Assembly (NCBI GenBank): GCA_016839515.1
Contig: JAEOUE010000116.1
Location: forward strand, 1 to 33,041
Reading direction: 5' to 3'
DNA from: Candidatus Hodarchaeum mangrovi
GTDB taxonomy: Archaea; Asgardarchaeota; Heimdallarchaeia; Hodarchaeales; Hodarchaeaceae
Length of the DNA stretch: 33,041 nt
The translations under genes and the position numbers were made by a program. This document shows positions 1 to 12,300 of the stretch, piece after piece. Under the pieces are notes generated by a model, which saw only the letters and a list, made by a program, of their open reading frames with translations, was not told the origin of the DNA and made no database searches. The stretch's first letter is position 1; every line of letters begins with the position of its first letter.

Positions 1-198
1 TATCAATTTTCTATTATGTTCAGACCTCCTCTGATTTAAGGCAGCTAGGAATGTAATTATTTCCTGAATAATGTTAAAGATCATTATTTATTAAATAAGA
101 AAATCCAAGAATTTTATGTCAAAATTATAATTATCGAGAAGCTATCCAAGCAATAAAAAATTTTTAGATCAACCTTTCCTATTCTTTTCAATAATATC

Positions 199-1110
199 TT
201 ATAAAACAATTCTTAGAAGTCGCAAATTTTCTTCATAATATTCTTTAATTTCATTTGAAAAACTAGCTAATGGAGCTATTTCAACACCTTTTTCGAGCTT
301 ATCTAACATCGATTCAACTGCTGATAAATGTCTTGTATTAAGTTTGAGTCCATGGCTCATTAGGGTGATTATTTGGTTTTCAAAATTTTCATCATAAATA
401 TCCCTTGGGAAAATATCGCATAGTTGTAAAAGGATTTTAACAACAGTTTGATAACTAGAATGGGCATTAACAAGGAATGGAACGATGTTATTTGGATTAA
501 ATAATCTACACGCTTCCTCCCACTTGCCTTTAGCTTCTAAAACTGATGTTTTAATTTCTGGTGAAAGATTAGATTCATTGAAATCCTTTATAATTTCTAA
601 TTTTTCCAGAAAGATTTCAAGATTCTTCTTCTTTTGTTCATGCTCTTGAATAGAAAGTTTTATTTTCTCAAGTCGTTCCTTCTCATTTCGTATTTTTGAG
701 GAGGCACGTTTAACCTTATTATGTTGTTGTTTTACAAGTAAAATTTGTTTCTCATGATTTGATTTCTCTTGTTTTAAAGCTTTAATTTTCGTTTCGATGA
801 TGTTTCCTTCAGATTTCATTTCTGCAAGTTGGTCTTGAAGCTGAGTAATTTCTATTTTGAGAATTGGAATAATTTTTTCAAGTTTTTCTACAGTAAAGAG
901 TAATTCCTCATAATTTTCTGTTTGTTTCGGAGGAATTCCACCTGTTTTAATGTATTCTTGAATTTCTCTGATTTTTTCTCTTATAATAAATTTTTGAGAT
1001 TCAATGTCTTTAATTTCACGTGTAAGATCAGCTTTGTATTTTAAATGGGATTCGAATTCCTGATGGATTACCTCGTTTAATGAAAGAATGTCGCCAATAA
1101 GATTGTTCAC
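199..1110 (-). CDS. Coiled-coil protein, function unknown
   Basis: A 303-residue protein that I do not recognise. Residues about 10-55 and 65-185 are dense in Glu/Lys with regularly spaced Leu/Ile, typical of a long two-part coiled coil; a Gly/Pro break (GGIPPKQ, about 57-63) separates the parts. Residues about 190-303 form a less charged, probably helical C-terminal domain. There is no signal peptide or membrane segment, so it should be cytosolic. The start is GTG. An AGGGGA Shine-Dalgarno lies in the last codons of the upstream coiled-coil gene and only 5 bases separate the two genes, which indicates one operon and probably translational coupling. A structural or scaffold role, possibly as partner of the neighbouring coiled-coil protein, is inference only. 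Confidence 0.75.
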   Translation of the reverse strand: MNNLIGDILSLNEVIHQEFESHLKYKADLTREIKDIESQKFIIREKIREIQEYIKTGGIPPKQTENYEELLFTVEKLEKIIPILKIEITQLQDQLAEMKSEGNIIETKIKALKQEKSNHEKQILLVKQQHNKVKRASSKIRNEKERLEKIKLSIQEHEQKKKNLEIFLEKLEIIKDFNESNLSPEIKTSVLEAKGKWEEACRLFNPNNIVPFLVNAHSSYQTVVKILLQLCDIFPRDIYDENFENQIITLMSHGLKLNTRHLSAVESMLDKLEKGVEIAPLASFSNEIKEYYEENLRLLRIVL

Positions 1111-1115
1111 TAGAT

Positions 1116-1670
1116 TTATCCCCTCAAATGTATTTTTTGTTGTAATGATTCAATTTGATCATTTAGTTCCTTAAATTCATTGGAAATTCGATGAAATTCT
1201 TGAGTAAGAATAGCTAATTCAGCAAGCTCTGATTGGTCTTCAGCATCTTCAGTTAATATATCCGTCTCATCATCTAAATTTATAATATCCTCCTCTAAAT
1301 TGCTTTGTTCTTCAATCATTTCTTTCAAATGTTCTTGCTGATCTTTTATTGATTTTTCTACCTGAACTTTAGTAATTTGTAAGGCTGAATAAGTACTTTC
1401 CAATTCATTCTTCTGAGTAATTAGATGTTTAATTTTTGAGTCGTCAAATCCTTCTTTTACGACATTTAACTCTGGATGAACATCTATTAATTGAGTAAGT
1501 TGTGTGTTTAACTCTTCAAGTTCGTGTTGATTCTTCTTTAATTTTCTCTCTAACATTGTTTTAATCCGTCTATTTTTCGCTAATTTCTCTTCAAAATCTT
1601 TTTTTAGATTTTGATATATTTCTTGAAGCTCACTTTCAGAAAGAGATTCTAAATGTTCTTTTTTATACAT
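1116..1670 (-). CDS. Coiled-coil protein, function unknown
   Basis: A 184-residue, strongly acidic protein. Almost the whole chain looks helical with heptad-like spacing of Leu/Ile (about 15-60, 83-135 and 150-182), interrupted by a short Pro/Gly-containing linker near 62-78 (VHPELNVVKEGFDD). There is no catalytic motif, signal peptide or membrane helix. It is the first gene of a two-gene minus-strand operon; the next coiled-coil gene begins 5 bases after its stop. The ATG start has no strong ribosome binding site, so the message may be leaderless or nearly so. Paired coiled-coil genes suggest a hetero-oligomer, but nothing in the sequence identifies the partner or the process. Confidence 0.7.
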   Translation of the reverse strand: MYKKEHLESLSESELQEIYQNLKKDFEEKLAKNRRIKTMLERKLKKNQHELEELNTQLTQLIDVHPELNVVKEGFDDSKIKHLITQKNELESTYSALQITKVQVEKSIKDQQEHLKEMIEEQSNLEEDIINLDDETDILTEDAEDQSELAELAILTQEFHRISNEFKELNDQIESLQQKIHLRG

Positions 1671-1869
1671 TTAACACAGCCTACTATGAAAACTTTACTT
1701 GTGATAAATTGCAGGAGTTACTTCATTATTTATTTCTGCTTATTTTAAAAATTTCTAACTAAATACTAAGAATTTGTATTCTTTAAAAATTTGAAGACTT
1801 AATCAATTTGAAAATCTTAAGGTGTTTAAAAAGTATTTTGTAAATAATTTCACTAAATTTTTATTCAAT

Positions 1870-3024
1870 TTAAACTAAGGTATCAATAACTTTTAAAAAG
1901 GATTTCAAATGATTTTTAGTTGTTGATGGCATAATAACTAAACGTAAAAATCCATTAACTATCGATGTAGTCCAATTTTTTTCCCACAATGAAGCATGTA
2001 ATTCTTCAGTTGTAAGAGAAGACGCAGGAGGAATAACTCCTAAGATATTGATAACAGGTTTAATTGGAATAAAAAAACCACGTTCTTTTAATTCTTGTGC
2101 CAAGAATTTAGTATTTTCTACACATTGAAGAGCATTTTCTTTAAACCACGAATAACCATACTTATTCCATAGAACCGAGAAAGCAATAGCTGCAGCACCT
2201 GATCTAGTCCCAGACATTGTATATTGTTCAGGTTTTCCTGCTAGATATGGCAATACAAATTTAATTGCATCTGGATAAGATCTATCACGCCATAATAATA
2301 CTCCACCATTAATTGGTATTCTTCCCATCTTATGTAAATCAACAGTCATTGATGATAATGCAGGAAGAGTAAAAGAAAGGGAGTAGTTATCAGAATCTGT
2401 TAAAAATGGAATAACAAATCCTCCAAACGCTGCATCAATATGTAATAAAAGATTATGAGTTAAACAGATATCATTTAATTCTTTAAGGGGATCAATTGTA
2501 CCTAAACTGGTCGTCCCAGCGACTCCGACTACAGCGACTGTATTATCAGTTATTGAATCTTGAAGGATTTTTAAATTAATTTGATATTTATCAGTAACTG
2601 GTATTTTTACTAAATCTATGTTTAACAAATCTGCAGCTTTATCAACCGAAACATGAACCGATTCTGGCGCTAAAATTTGAAAATTGGTTGTTTTTCTTTC
2701 AGATTTTATTTTGTTACGAATTGCCCAAAGAGCAGTTATATTGGCTTCTGAACCTCCTGACAATATGACACCAATACCAGATTCGGGTAAAGAAAAAAGT
2801 TTTCCAACAAAATTGATACAATCCCGCTCTATCAAGACTGTTCCTGGAAATAAAGCAGGATCTCCAAGATTTCTTTGAACATTTTGTTGAAACACTTGAA
2901 GTGCAAGTGGATCTGCTTCTGTATTCATAGAACTTAATATTTTCCCTTGTGAATAGATATGATCCTTTGCTAATAATAATTCCACATCATAGCTATTCTT
3001 ATTGGAAGTCAATCTCTGATTCAT
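1870..3024 (-). CDS. mfnA: MfnA-type PLP-dependent amino acid decarboxylase (L-tyrosine or L-aspartate)
   Basis: A group II PLP decarboxylase of the glutamate/tyrosine decarboxylase family, 384 residues, close to the usual archaeal MfnA length. Visible motifs are the cofactor phosphate-binding SGGSEAN (89-95), the ring-stacking His in ESVHVS (His124), the pyridine-N Asp in HIDAAFGG (Asp197) and the PLP lysine in DLHKMGR (Lys232). In archaea this family makes tyramine for methanofuran in methanogens, or beta-alanine from aspartate for coenzyme A in non-methanogens. No methanofuran genes are visible here, so the aspartate role is favoured by inference only. The gene is monocistronic, with a GGTGGA-like ribosome site before the ATG, and is divergent from the giant surface-protein gene. 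Confidence 0.85.
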   Translation of the reverse strand: MNQRLTSNKNSYDVELLLAKDHIYSQGKILSSMNTEADPLALQVFQQNVQRNLGDPALFPGTVLIERDCINFVGKLFSLPESGIGVILSGGSEANITALWAIRNKIKSERKTTNFQILAPESVHVSVDKAADLLNIDLVKIPVTDKYQINLKILQDSITDNTVAVVGVAGTTSLGTIDPLKELNDICLTHNLLLHIDAAFGGFVIPFLTDSDNYSLSFTLPALSSMTVDLHKMGRIPINGGVLLWRDRSYPDAIKFVLPYLAGKPEQYTMSGTRSGAAAIAFSVLWNKYGYSWFKENALQCVENTKFLAQELKERGFFIPIKPVINILGVIPPASSLTTEELHASLWEKNWTTSIVNGFLRLVIMPSTTKNHLKSFLKVIDTLV

Positions 3025-3223
3025 TAGAAATTTTCCACCATAGAATACAAAAAATCTCTCAAATGAGATATAGGAGAAAAGTTATAGTATCTTTCTAATG
3101 AAACAGTATATACCTGTATAATTTTTATTTTTACACAATAACCCTAGAGAATTTATCCGAGTATTTTAATTTGGAATGGATTAAGAATGAGTGTTTTGTT
3201 GATAACTTCATCATGATTTGAAA

Positions 3224-3231
3224 TTTTTATA
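3224..3231 (+). promoter_or_regulatory. Probable TATA box of the giant surface-protein gene
   Basis: The sequence TTTTTATA, preceded by a purine-containing GAAA that could serve as a BRE, lies about 75 bases before the preferred ATG at 3303. An archaeal transcript would then start near 3255 and have a leader of about 45-50 bases. This is by pattern only; the region is AT-rich and false TATA matches are easy. Confidence 0.35.
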
Positions 3232-3302
3232 CTCAACCATAATTCTATGAATTACTGCGTTCTCTTCTTAAACCATTGAATAAGACGAAGGATCAGAGAC
3301 AT

Positions 3303-6300
3303 ATGAGTTGTAAGATAATGAAATTGGGTAAATATTTAATCGTTTCAATATTAGGTCTCCAAATTATAGCTAGTGCCTTAATTTTATCCATTAATAATCC
3401 TGTAGTTGTAGGAGAATTCTCTAAACATCTACTAAGGGGATTAGAGTATCCTAATAATTTAGAAGAAAGTGTATACCATTCAGTTCCTAGATTAATGAAT
3501 GAATCCTTGGATTCTTATTCTTTGGTTAAACAAGAAACTTCTACTCCTTTAAAACCAAAAATTCTTGATTCATTTTCATTGCCAAGCTGGAACGGCTTAG
3601 GATTCTCATATCGAAAAAATATCACTATAAATCCAGCTAATATACCAATTGATTTATTAAATTTTCCAGTATTGATTGATTTAGAATCAGATCCTGATTT
3701 GGCAGGCATACAACAAATAAATGGAAATGATTTATTTTTTACCGATGCTCAAGGGAACAAACTGGCATTTGAGTTAGAATATTTTGATAAACAAAATCTC
3801 AATCTTAAAGCATGGGTAAAAACAGATATATCTAGCTCAAGTCCAACAGTAATTTCAATGTATTTTGGAAATTCAACCGTTAGTTCTCAAGCAAATCCAA
3901 CCGGAGTTTGGGGAGCTGATTATATGGGAGTTTGGCATTTAAATAACAACCCTGTAGGAGGCACAATGTTCGATAGTACCTCAAATAATAACGATGGTAC
4001 TCCAGGGGGAAGTATGACATCCAATGATCTTATCAAGGGATTAATAGGAAAAGCCATTGATTTTGATGGATCGAATGATTTAATTAATTTAGGAAATATT
4101 AATTCGAACCTTTGGACAGGAATTACAGTTGAGGCATGGGTTTTCCATGATGTTTTAGGAGATGATCGAGTGATATGTAAATCACCTGATTCAGTAACTG
4201 CTAATCATATTTTTTCTTTAGCCATTGAGACCAGTAACAGATTAAGAGTACGACTTTCAACAGATGGAACTGGTGGAACAGTAGCTTCGAGTTTAGACTC
4301 TTCTGGAACCATTTCTCTTGGAACATGGCATCATATTGCTTTTACATGGAGTAGTACATCTGAAAGGGTCTATTTATATATTGATGGAGCTCAAGATATA
4401 AATAATTTTGCCAAAGACGGTGATTCAATAATGGATTCTACAGTTCCAGTTATAATTGCCAATGTAAATAGTGGAACTGAGAACAGATATTTCGATGGAT
4501 TAATTGAAGAAGCGCGAATTATTAAATCAGCCTTGCCCTCTTCTTGGATAACTGTAGAGTATTTGAATCAGTTTAATCCCTATAAATTTTATTCAGTAGG
4601 AAATCTTGAAAGACCTAGCACATATGATCTCTTTAGATATTCAAAACAACTTACAATAGATCATTCTAAAGTTATAGGAACAGCTGACCATAATCTAATT
4701 AATATATTATTTGATATTTATGATCCAGATTTACGAGTTACTGGGAAATTACCAAATAATGGTGAAAATTTGGTATTTACAAACATCGATACAAAAAATA
4801 ATCTTTATTATGAAGTAGAGGAATGGAATCCGACCTACAATTCTACTCACGCAAGACTACGTGTATGGGTACAAGTTGATACACTTTTTGTGGATAAAAA
4901 TACTCATATCAAGATGTTCTATGGAAACCAAGCAAATTATGGATATTATAGACCTGATATTGTTTGGTCAGATTATTTAGGAGTATGGCATTTAGGTGAA
5001 TCAGTAATTGATGAAGGATCAGCTGTAAATGTGCATATAGATTCATCTACAAATAGTAATCATGGTAACCAGCATGGCAACGATGATATCACAGGAATGA
5101 GTGGATTAGCACAGAATTTAGATGGGACTAATGATTATATTGAAATGGGTGATCTTGATATTCTTGAATTACAAGGAGACCAATTTTTTACTTTATCTGG
5201 ATGGTTTTATCGAGATACTGCAACAACATCAGATGTAATAATCGATAAATTTTATCCACAAAGCCCAGATTATACTGGCTACTTGATTTACATTGATGAA
5301 ACAGATGGATTACTTCATTTTTATCAAGGAGATGATGATGATGATGGAATTCATATGGCTTCCTCAACAAATTTTAATACTGCACCTTCTGGGTGGTACA
5401 GCTTTTATATAACTTTTGATACAGGAGTTAATTCTGACACCTCGTCTTGGAATATTTATATTAATGGAAATGATGACACAGCAATCCGTGAACTATGGGG
5501 AATTGGAGCTCCAAGTTATTCAGGTAATGATGATTTCTATTCATCAAATAATCTTGCATCTTTTACAATTGGAGCACATCATAATCTTTCTAATTATTTT
5601 GATGGAAAGATAGATGAAATTCGCTTTATCCAAGAGGAGTTATCATCTGATCGAGTAGCAACAGAATATAACAATATAAAATCACCAGTTGAATTTTATA
5701 GTATAAGCAATGAACAAGAAAACGAAAATTGGTGGATCGATAGCTCATTCGGGAGGAAAAAGGATATTATTCTTGATAATTCTTATTTTGGATCAAATGA
5801 AGAAATGATTTTTCAATATCCTCGTGCACCTGGTTATACTGAAACTTGGAATCACTTTTCGAAGACTGGTGGAACACAGGATTATCAAACATATGACGAA
5901 CAAGTAGCTGATGATGATTCATCCTATATTTACACTACTGTTAATGATTCTTACCGCTACACTTCTTTTTTCATTAAGGGAATAAGTGATTTAGAAGGAG
6001 ATATAATAAGTTTAAGTGTAAAAACTCGTACAAGACGAACAGGGTCTATAATATCAGGGGAAACACGAAGTTTCATCCGATTAAACAATAATAATTACTA
6101 TGGAAGTTCACGTTGGCCATCATATAGTTATTCTACATTTACTGATACATGGACAACAAACCCATTAACATTATCTAGCTGGACATGGGACGACCTTGCA
6201 AATCTTCAGCTAGGAGTAAGAGGGAGGATAACCTATACTTCGACTATTCAGCTAAGAATCACACAAGTTTATGTAGAAATCAAATATAGTAATAATGGAC

Positions 6301-9300
6301 AGTTGTTTGATTATCCTTTATTGGTTGATATTAAAGATAGTGATTTAAAAACTGATATACAATCGAATGGAAAAGATATTGCCTTTTACGATAGTACAGG
6401 AACTAAATTAACCCATGAAATTTCAATCCTAGATCAAGACTTTAACTCTACACATGCTCATCTTCAAACTTGGGTAAAAATGAAAACACTTTCACTTAGC
6501 AGCAGTACTGTTCTCTCGATGTATTATGGCAATAGTACTATTGAAAGTCAAGAACAGAAATATGATACATGGAATTCTTTTAAAGCAGTTTATCATCTTG
6601 AAGAATCACCAGTAGGACAAATAGTTGATGATTCATTAAAAGGATTCAATTTGACCTCATCTGGTAGTATGAGTTCCGGTGACCTTGTTTCTGGTAAAAT
6701 TGGCAATGCAATAGATTTTGATGGCATCAACGATCAGCTATATTCAACCCAGAATATGCAATTTAATAGCTTTAGTATTTCAGCATGGATTAATTTTGAA
6801 AATGGTAATGGCTGGAGAACCATTTTGAACATTGATCGAACTGCGTCTTACCCTAACTGGCTTCAATTAGCAATTACAGATTTTATTCCGACAATAGATG
6901 ATTCTTCAGGTTCATATACATTTGGTAGTGCTTTAAGTACTTATACTTGGTATTATATCACATATATCTATGATAATAACACTAATGAATTACGTGTTTA
7001 TGTCAATGGGGTTCAAGCAGGTTCTATTAGGTTTTTAGTAATTTCTGAAAGAAATGATGATTATGCTCTTGGTGCATGGGGAACTTCAGACTGGTTTGAT
7101 GGACGAATTGATGAATTACGAATTGGATCTATTCCATATGAAAACGCTTGGATCAAGATGGATTACATTACCCAAGTAAATCCTGGTTCAGTTTTACATA
7201 TCGGAAATGAATATGACCATGAAGCACCCCTTATTAATGATTTTGGAGTTGACGATTTCGGTCAGGGCACTCCAATATTTTGGGCAAACGTAACAGATTG
7301 GGATTCAACTACCTCTGGTGTTAAAATACAAATCAACGAAACAGAATATTCTATGACAAAAAATGGAACAGGAATCTGGATTTACCAAGCTACAGTTGCA
7401 TATAATGATTATATTGAATATGCTATTAGTAATTCAACTGATAATAAAGGAAACTATCTCACTAAACCATCTAATACTAAATCAGTCACTTTTAATTACG
7501 ATACGATTAGCCCAACAGTAGTTGACTGGATTTATCTTACTGATACCAAAGAATTTAGAGCTAATGTATCAGATAGTTGGGGAATCATCGATACAGTTAT
7601 TCTAAATGTTACCTACCATGAAAATATGGGAGATCTGACTGATCTATGGGCTGTTATGAGAAATACAACTTATGGATATGTAAATGATACTATTTTTATG
7701 ATAGAAGGAACAATTAACTTTGTTGTGACTGTAAATGACACAAATGGAAACACATTCACTTCAGCTACTCATCCAGGATATGTAGCAAATAACCCGCCAA
7801 GTATCTCGAATCTTCAACTTTCTAAAAATCCTTTAACTTTAGATTTACCTGTAACAAGTAACGATACTCTATTTGTTTTATATGATTATGCTGATACCGA
7901 GAATGATCTAGAATTTGGGACGGAAATTCGATGGGAAAAATGGAACGGTTCACATTGGATCCTGCAATCAGCTTTCAATGATCGCAAAAATATTACTGCA
8001 GCTTCATTAATCCGTGGAGCAATTTGGCAGGTTCAGGTACACCCAAAAGACGGCAAAGATTTTGGTAATTGGGGTATAACAGGAAATATAACTATTCAAA
8101 ACTCAATCCCAATTGTAACAGGGATTTCTTTAACTCCAAGTGCCCCTATTACCTCCTCTAATTTAGTTGCTGCTTATGTCTGGTTAGACGCAGATACTGG
8201 AGATACTGAACAGGGAAGCCAAATTAGATGGTACCTTGATAATGGAAATGGATCTGGATATTTTTTGTTAACAGCATATAATAATCTAAAAACCTTACCT
8301 TTTAGTGTAACTAGCAAAGGTTATCAAGTTTACTTCAATGTTACCCCATCAGATGGAATTGGATTAGGTAATCAAGTCAAATCACAGATTATTACTATTC
8401 AAAATAGTCCTCCAAGTCTTATTGTTAAAATTAATGGCTTTTCAACTCCAGGAACTGTAGATAATGTTACAGATCTAAATGGAAGTTATATTTATACTGA
8501 CATCGATCTTGACAGTATCAATATTTCATCGTTGGAAATACGATGGTGGCGATATAATTTTTCAAGTAGTCAATTTGAAAATTATGTCAATAATACCTTT
8601 ATTATATCGAATACAATTACTAAAACAACTGATTTATGGCGTGTGGAAATGCGAGTAAGTGATGGCACTACCATAAGTTCGTGGTTTTCTTCTGCCACAA
8701 TAAGTATTGGCGTATCTCCCAATACTCCTCCTGAAGCTTTATTTGTAAACCTTACATCAAGTAATCCAGTCGCTGGGGGTTATCTGTATGCGAATTATAC
8801 CTATTATGATTTAAATGGAGATCCTGAAGCCAGTACAACATTTAAATGGTTTAGAAATGGAGTTCACCAGCCTCAATTTGATGGAATGCAGCAGATTTCT
8901 ACGTCTCTAATAAAAAGTGATAATTGGACTGTTTCAGTTCGTCCACAGGATATTTATAATGATTATGGAAACTGGAGTACAAGTGAAATAATTAAAATTT
9001 TAAATACAGCTCCTACAGTAATAACAGCGACAATATTTCCAGCTTCTAACGTGTATACATCAAATATTTTATTAGCTAATTTTCAAGTTGATGATATTGA
9101 TGAAGATAGTGTTACTACCTATTCAATTGTATGGTTGAATGGAACAAAAGAAATTTCAGAACTAAATAACCATACTGAAGTAACAGTAGCATTTACTAAG
9201 AAAGGAGAGGTATGGAAATATATTGTAAGAGTTTATGATGGAGAAGCATGGTCAAATAACTTTACTTCATCTTCAATAACAGTTTTAAACTCATTATCTT

Positions 9301-12300
9301 ACTTAGAAAGTGTTACTTTAATTGGTGGTCGTAACACCTCTCAAGATGTAGGATTTATTTACTCCTTCAAGGATATTGATAATGATATTATTGATACTGG
9401 AAAAACTAAGATTAATTGGACAATTGAATTTGAGGGTGGGGGGAATATTACTGTTAATGGAGTTTGGACACTCTCACATGTATATTTCTCGGCAGGTGAT
9501 TATATTACAATCCAAATCACTCCTCATGATGGAGAAAGTCTTGGATTGGTTTGGGAAAGTTATAGAGTAAGATTAATTATCGGAAATGCAATTCCTCAAG
9601 TTCAAGGACAGCCTAATATTCTCGCTCCTAATAATAGTACAATTTATTACGCATCAGGAAAATTATCTCTAAATTATTCAGCATATGATGCTGATTTTGG
9701 GGAAAGTAGTTCTTTATATAATCTTGATTTCGATCTTGAAGGATATGTTGTAGGAGCACAATACCGTTGGTATCGTAATGGAATTTTAATGTCTGATTTA
9801 ACTACTCCAACCGTTTCTGTTAATTATTTAGCAAGAGGACAAATATGGAAAGCTGGTGTTCGTATTAGAGACCGATTTGGAAGCTACAGCAAATGGGTAA
9901 ACTCTTCATCAATTTTAATCATTAATAGCTTACCATATATTACTTCGTTCCAAGTTTTAAATCCAAATGTTAGATCAGATCAAAATCTTGATATTAAATT
10001 CTCATTTTATGATTACGACCTAGATACAATAAACATTTCTAAAACACTCATTTATTGGTATAAGAATTCTTTCCTTATTTCAGGAACAGAAAATTCAACA
10101 GTAATCTCAGTAGAACAAGGGATAAATCTTTATTACGTGACTATCAGGCTTTATTCTGATTATTACATTCGAGGAGATAATATAACTGTAGAGGTCCAGC
10201 CTCACGATGGTCTTAACTGGGCTATTGTGGTCAATACAAGTTCTACAATTATGATTAGGAATGCAAAACCAACTGCTTATAACGTAAATCTATTAGCTAA
10301 TGGAACATCATCCATTGCTTATACTATTGATCCATTGAATGTTTCTTGGGCTTATTTTGATCTAGATAATGATCCTGAAGTTTCTATGGAAGCAAAAATC
10401 ATCTGGCGGAATAAAGGAATAATTCAACCAATGTTTGAAAATTTTACTTCTATTAATCCTATAAATACCCTAAAAGGAGACATTTGGAGTGTAGAAGTTC
10501 TTGTTTATGATGGATTTGAATGGTCTAGCATTGGGAAGAGTTCTCCACCAATATCAATAATTAATAGTCCACCAGTAGTATTTTCTGTCATAATAGAAAG
10601 TAATTCCCATAATAGGACAGAAACATATGCAGATACTGATTTAGTCTTAGATTTATTGGATAATGTGAATTTTACTGATGTTGATGGAGATTTTATACTC
10701 TGGTATGAATCAGACATTAATTGGTTTAGAAACTCAATTTATATTCCGATGTATGATAATTTAACAATCCTACCTAGTACTGCAACTACAAAAGGAGAAA
10801 TTTGGTATGCAGTCTTAAGAATTACTGATGATCTCAAGATCTGGTCGTTAAATATCTCTTCTCAAACGATTTTAATTGTAAATAAAGCTCCTATAGTTTT
10901 AGGCGTTTCACTTGATGGAAATGAATATAGCGGTTTCTTTGTGGAAGACGAAAACATCACGATAATTATTAATTTATTTGATGTAGACATTGGCGATAAT
11001 GATTCCTCATATCTCTATTGGAGTGTAAATGGAAATTATTTATCACAATTTGATAATCTTCGTACTATTTCAAGTAAATATACTACTCCAGGAGATATTT
11101 GGAGTTTAGAAGTAATTGCATCAGATGGTTTTAGAAATGCTACAACAATTTTTCCCTTTAGCTTTGATATTGAAAGCCGTCCAAGCATTGAAAATATTAC
11201 CACGGAGATTCTTCAAGAGTCTGATGGACAATATTTGATTTCATCACTTATAACTGATGCATTAAATCATTCTATTGAATTAGTTAGGTATAATTTATTT
11301 ATAAATGGAGCAATATTATCTGATTCTGGGTTTATGGCACCTAATTCTACAGGACATTGGAGATTTTCATATGATTTATTAAGCAATGAAAATAACAGCT
11401 ATTTTGGCACGATAGCGACTGTTTACATTACTGCACGATCAAATATAGGAGTAACAACTGTACAAAGTTTTAATTTCACTTTAATTGATGGAGTTGCTCC
11501 ACGAGTGTCTAAATCAGCTGGATCACTTGGTGTTTATTTCAAACCAGATAAAGATACAAATCCAACAAACTTGACTTTCTTTGCTGAAATTGAGGAATAT
11601 GGTTCAGGCGCTGAACAAATACTTCTTTTCTACTATTTTGAGCTAATAGAGGAAGGAGAAGGAGCTTTCTTAGCACAAGAAGATTATAATGTTGTAGAAA
11701 TGATATATCAACGAACTGTAGGTTTAGTACAGATTTATTCAGTAAGCATACCTTTTTCAGCTAATGGATCAAATTTTAATGTCTTATACTATGTTTCTAC
11801 ATTGGATTTGTCTGGAAATCTTAATGAAAACGCATTTGATATTAGAAATTATCCTGATCGAATAGAAAATGAGCGATTAATATATAGGGTACCAGGATTA
11901 CCTGAATGGGTTCTTTTAGTTGCAGGATTAGCTGTATTTCTAGTAATTATTGGTAGTATAGTTTATGTCAAATTTATTCGAAAACCTGAAATAGTAGGAC
12001 TTGATAAAGAACTAGTAATAGCAAAATTAAAAAACATCATAGATTCTGATGTTGTGAACGCTCTCGATACTCATACTATAGGAGTAGTTGTATCCTTTTT
12101 CGACCAACGTCATGGACCAATCCCAATAATCGTAATTCCTGAGATCCTAAAGGATAATTTTGCTAAGCTTGTTGAAATGTCTGATCGATCATTCAGCGTT
12201 ACAGGATTCTCTGAAGATTTTGAAATCGAAGTGCCTTCAGGTTATGATTTTGTTTTAGCCCTAGGTACTAGAATTAGTGTTTTAACCTATGGTTTTTCAC

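Noticed and set aside
24..35. GGAGGT on the minus strand near the left edge as ribosome site of a gene leaving the window
   Set aside because: No start codon lies at a proper distance; the only candidate (TTG at about position 6) is 18 bases away, so it is unsupported.
1671..1869. RNA gene in the AT-rich gap
   Set aside because: No tRNA-like stems or GC-rich structured element was visible; it appears to be ordinary promoter and 3' flank.
5188..5370. Histidine-rich antisense frame in the giant gene
   Set aside because: The His run is the complement of a GAT repeat that encodes an Asp run (GDDDDDG) in the second LamG region; it is a shadow frame.
7788..11172. DNA repeats suggesting CRISPR or satellite
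   Set aside because: The period is at protein level only, the DNA copies are diverged and there are no short identical repeats with spacers.
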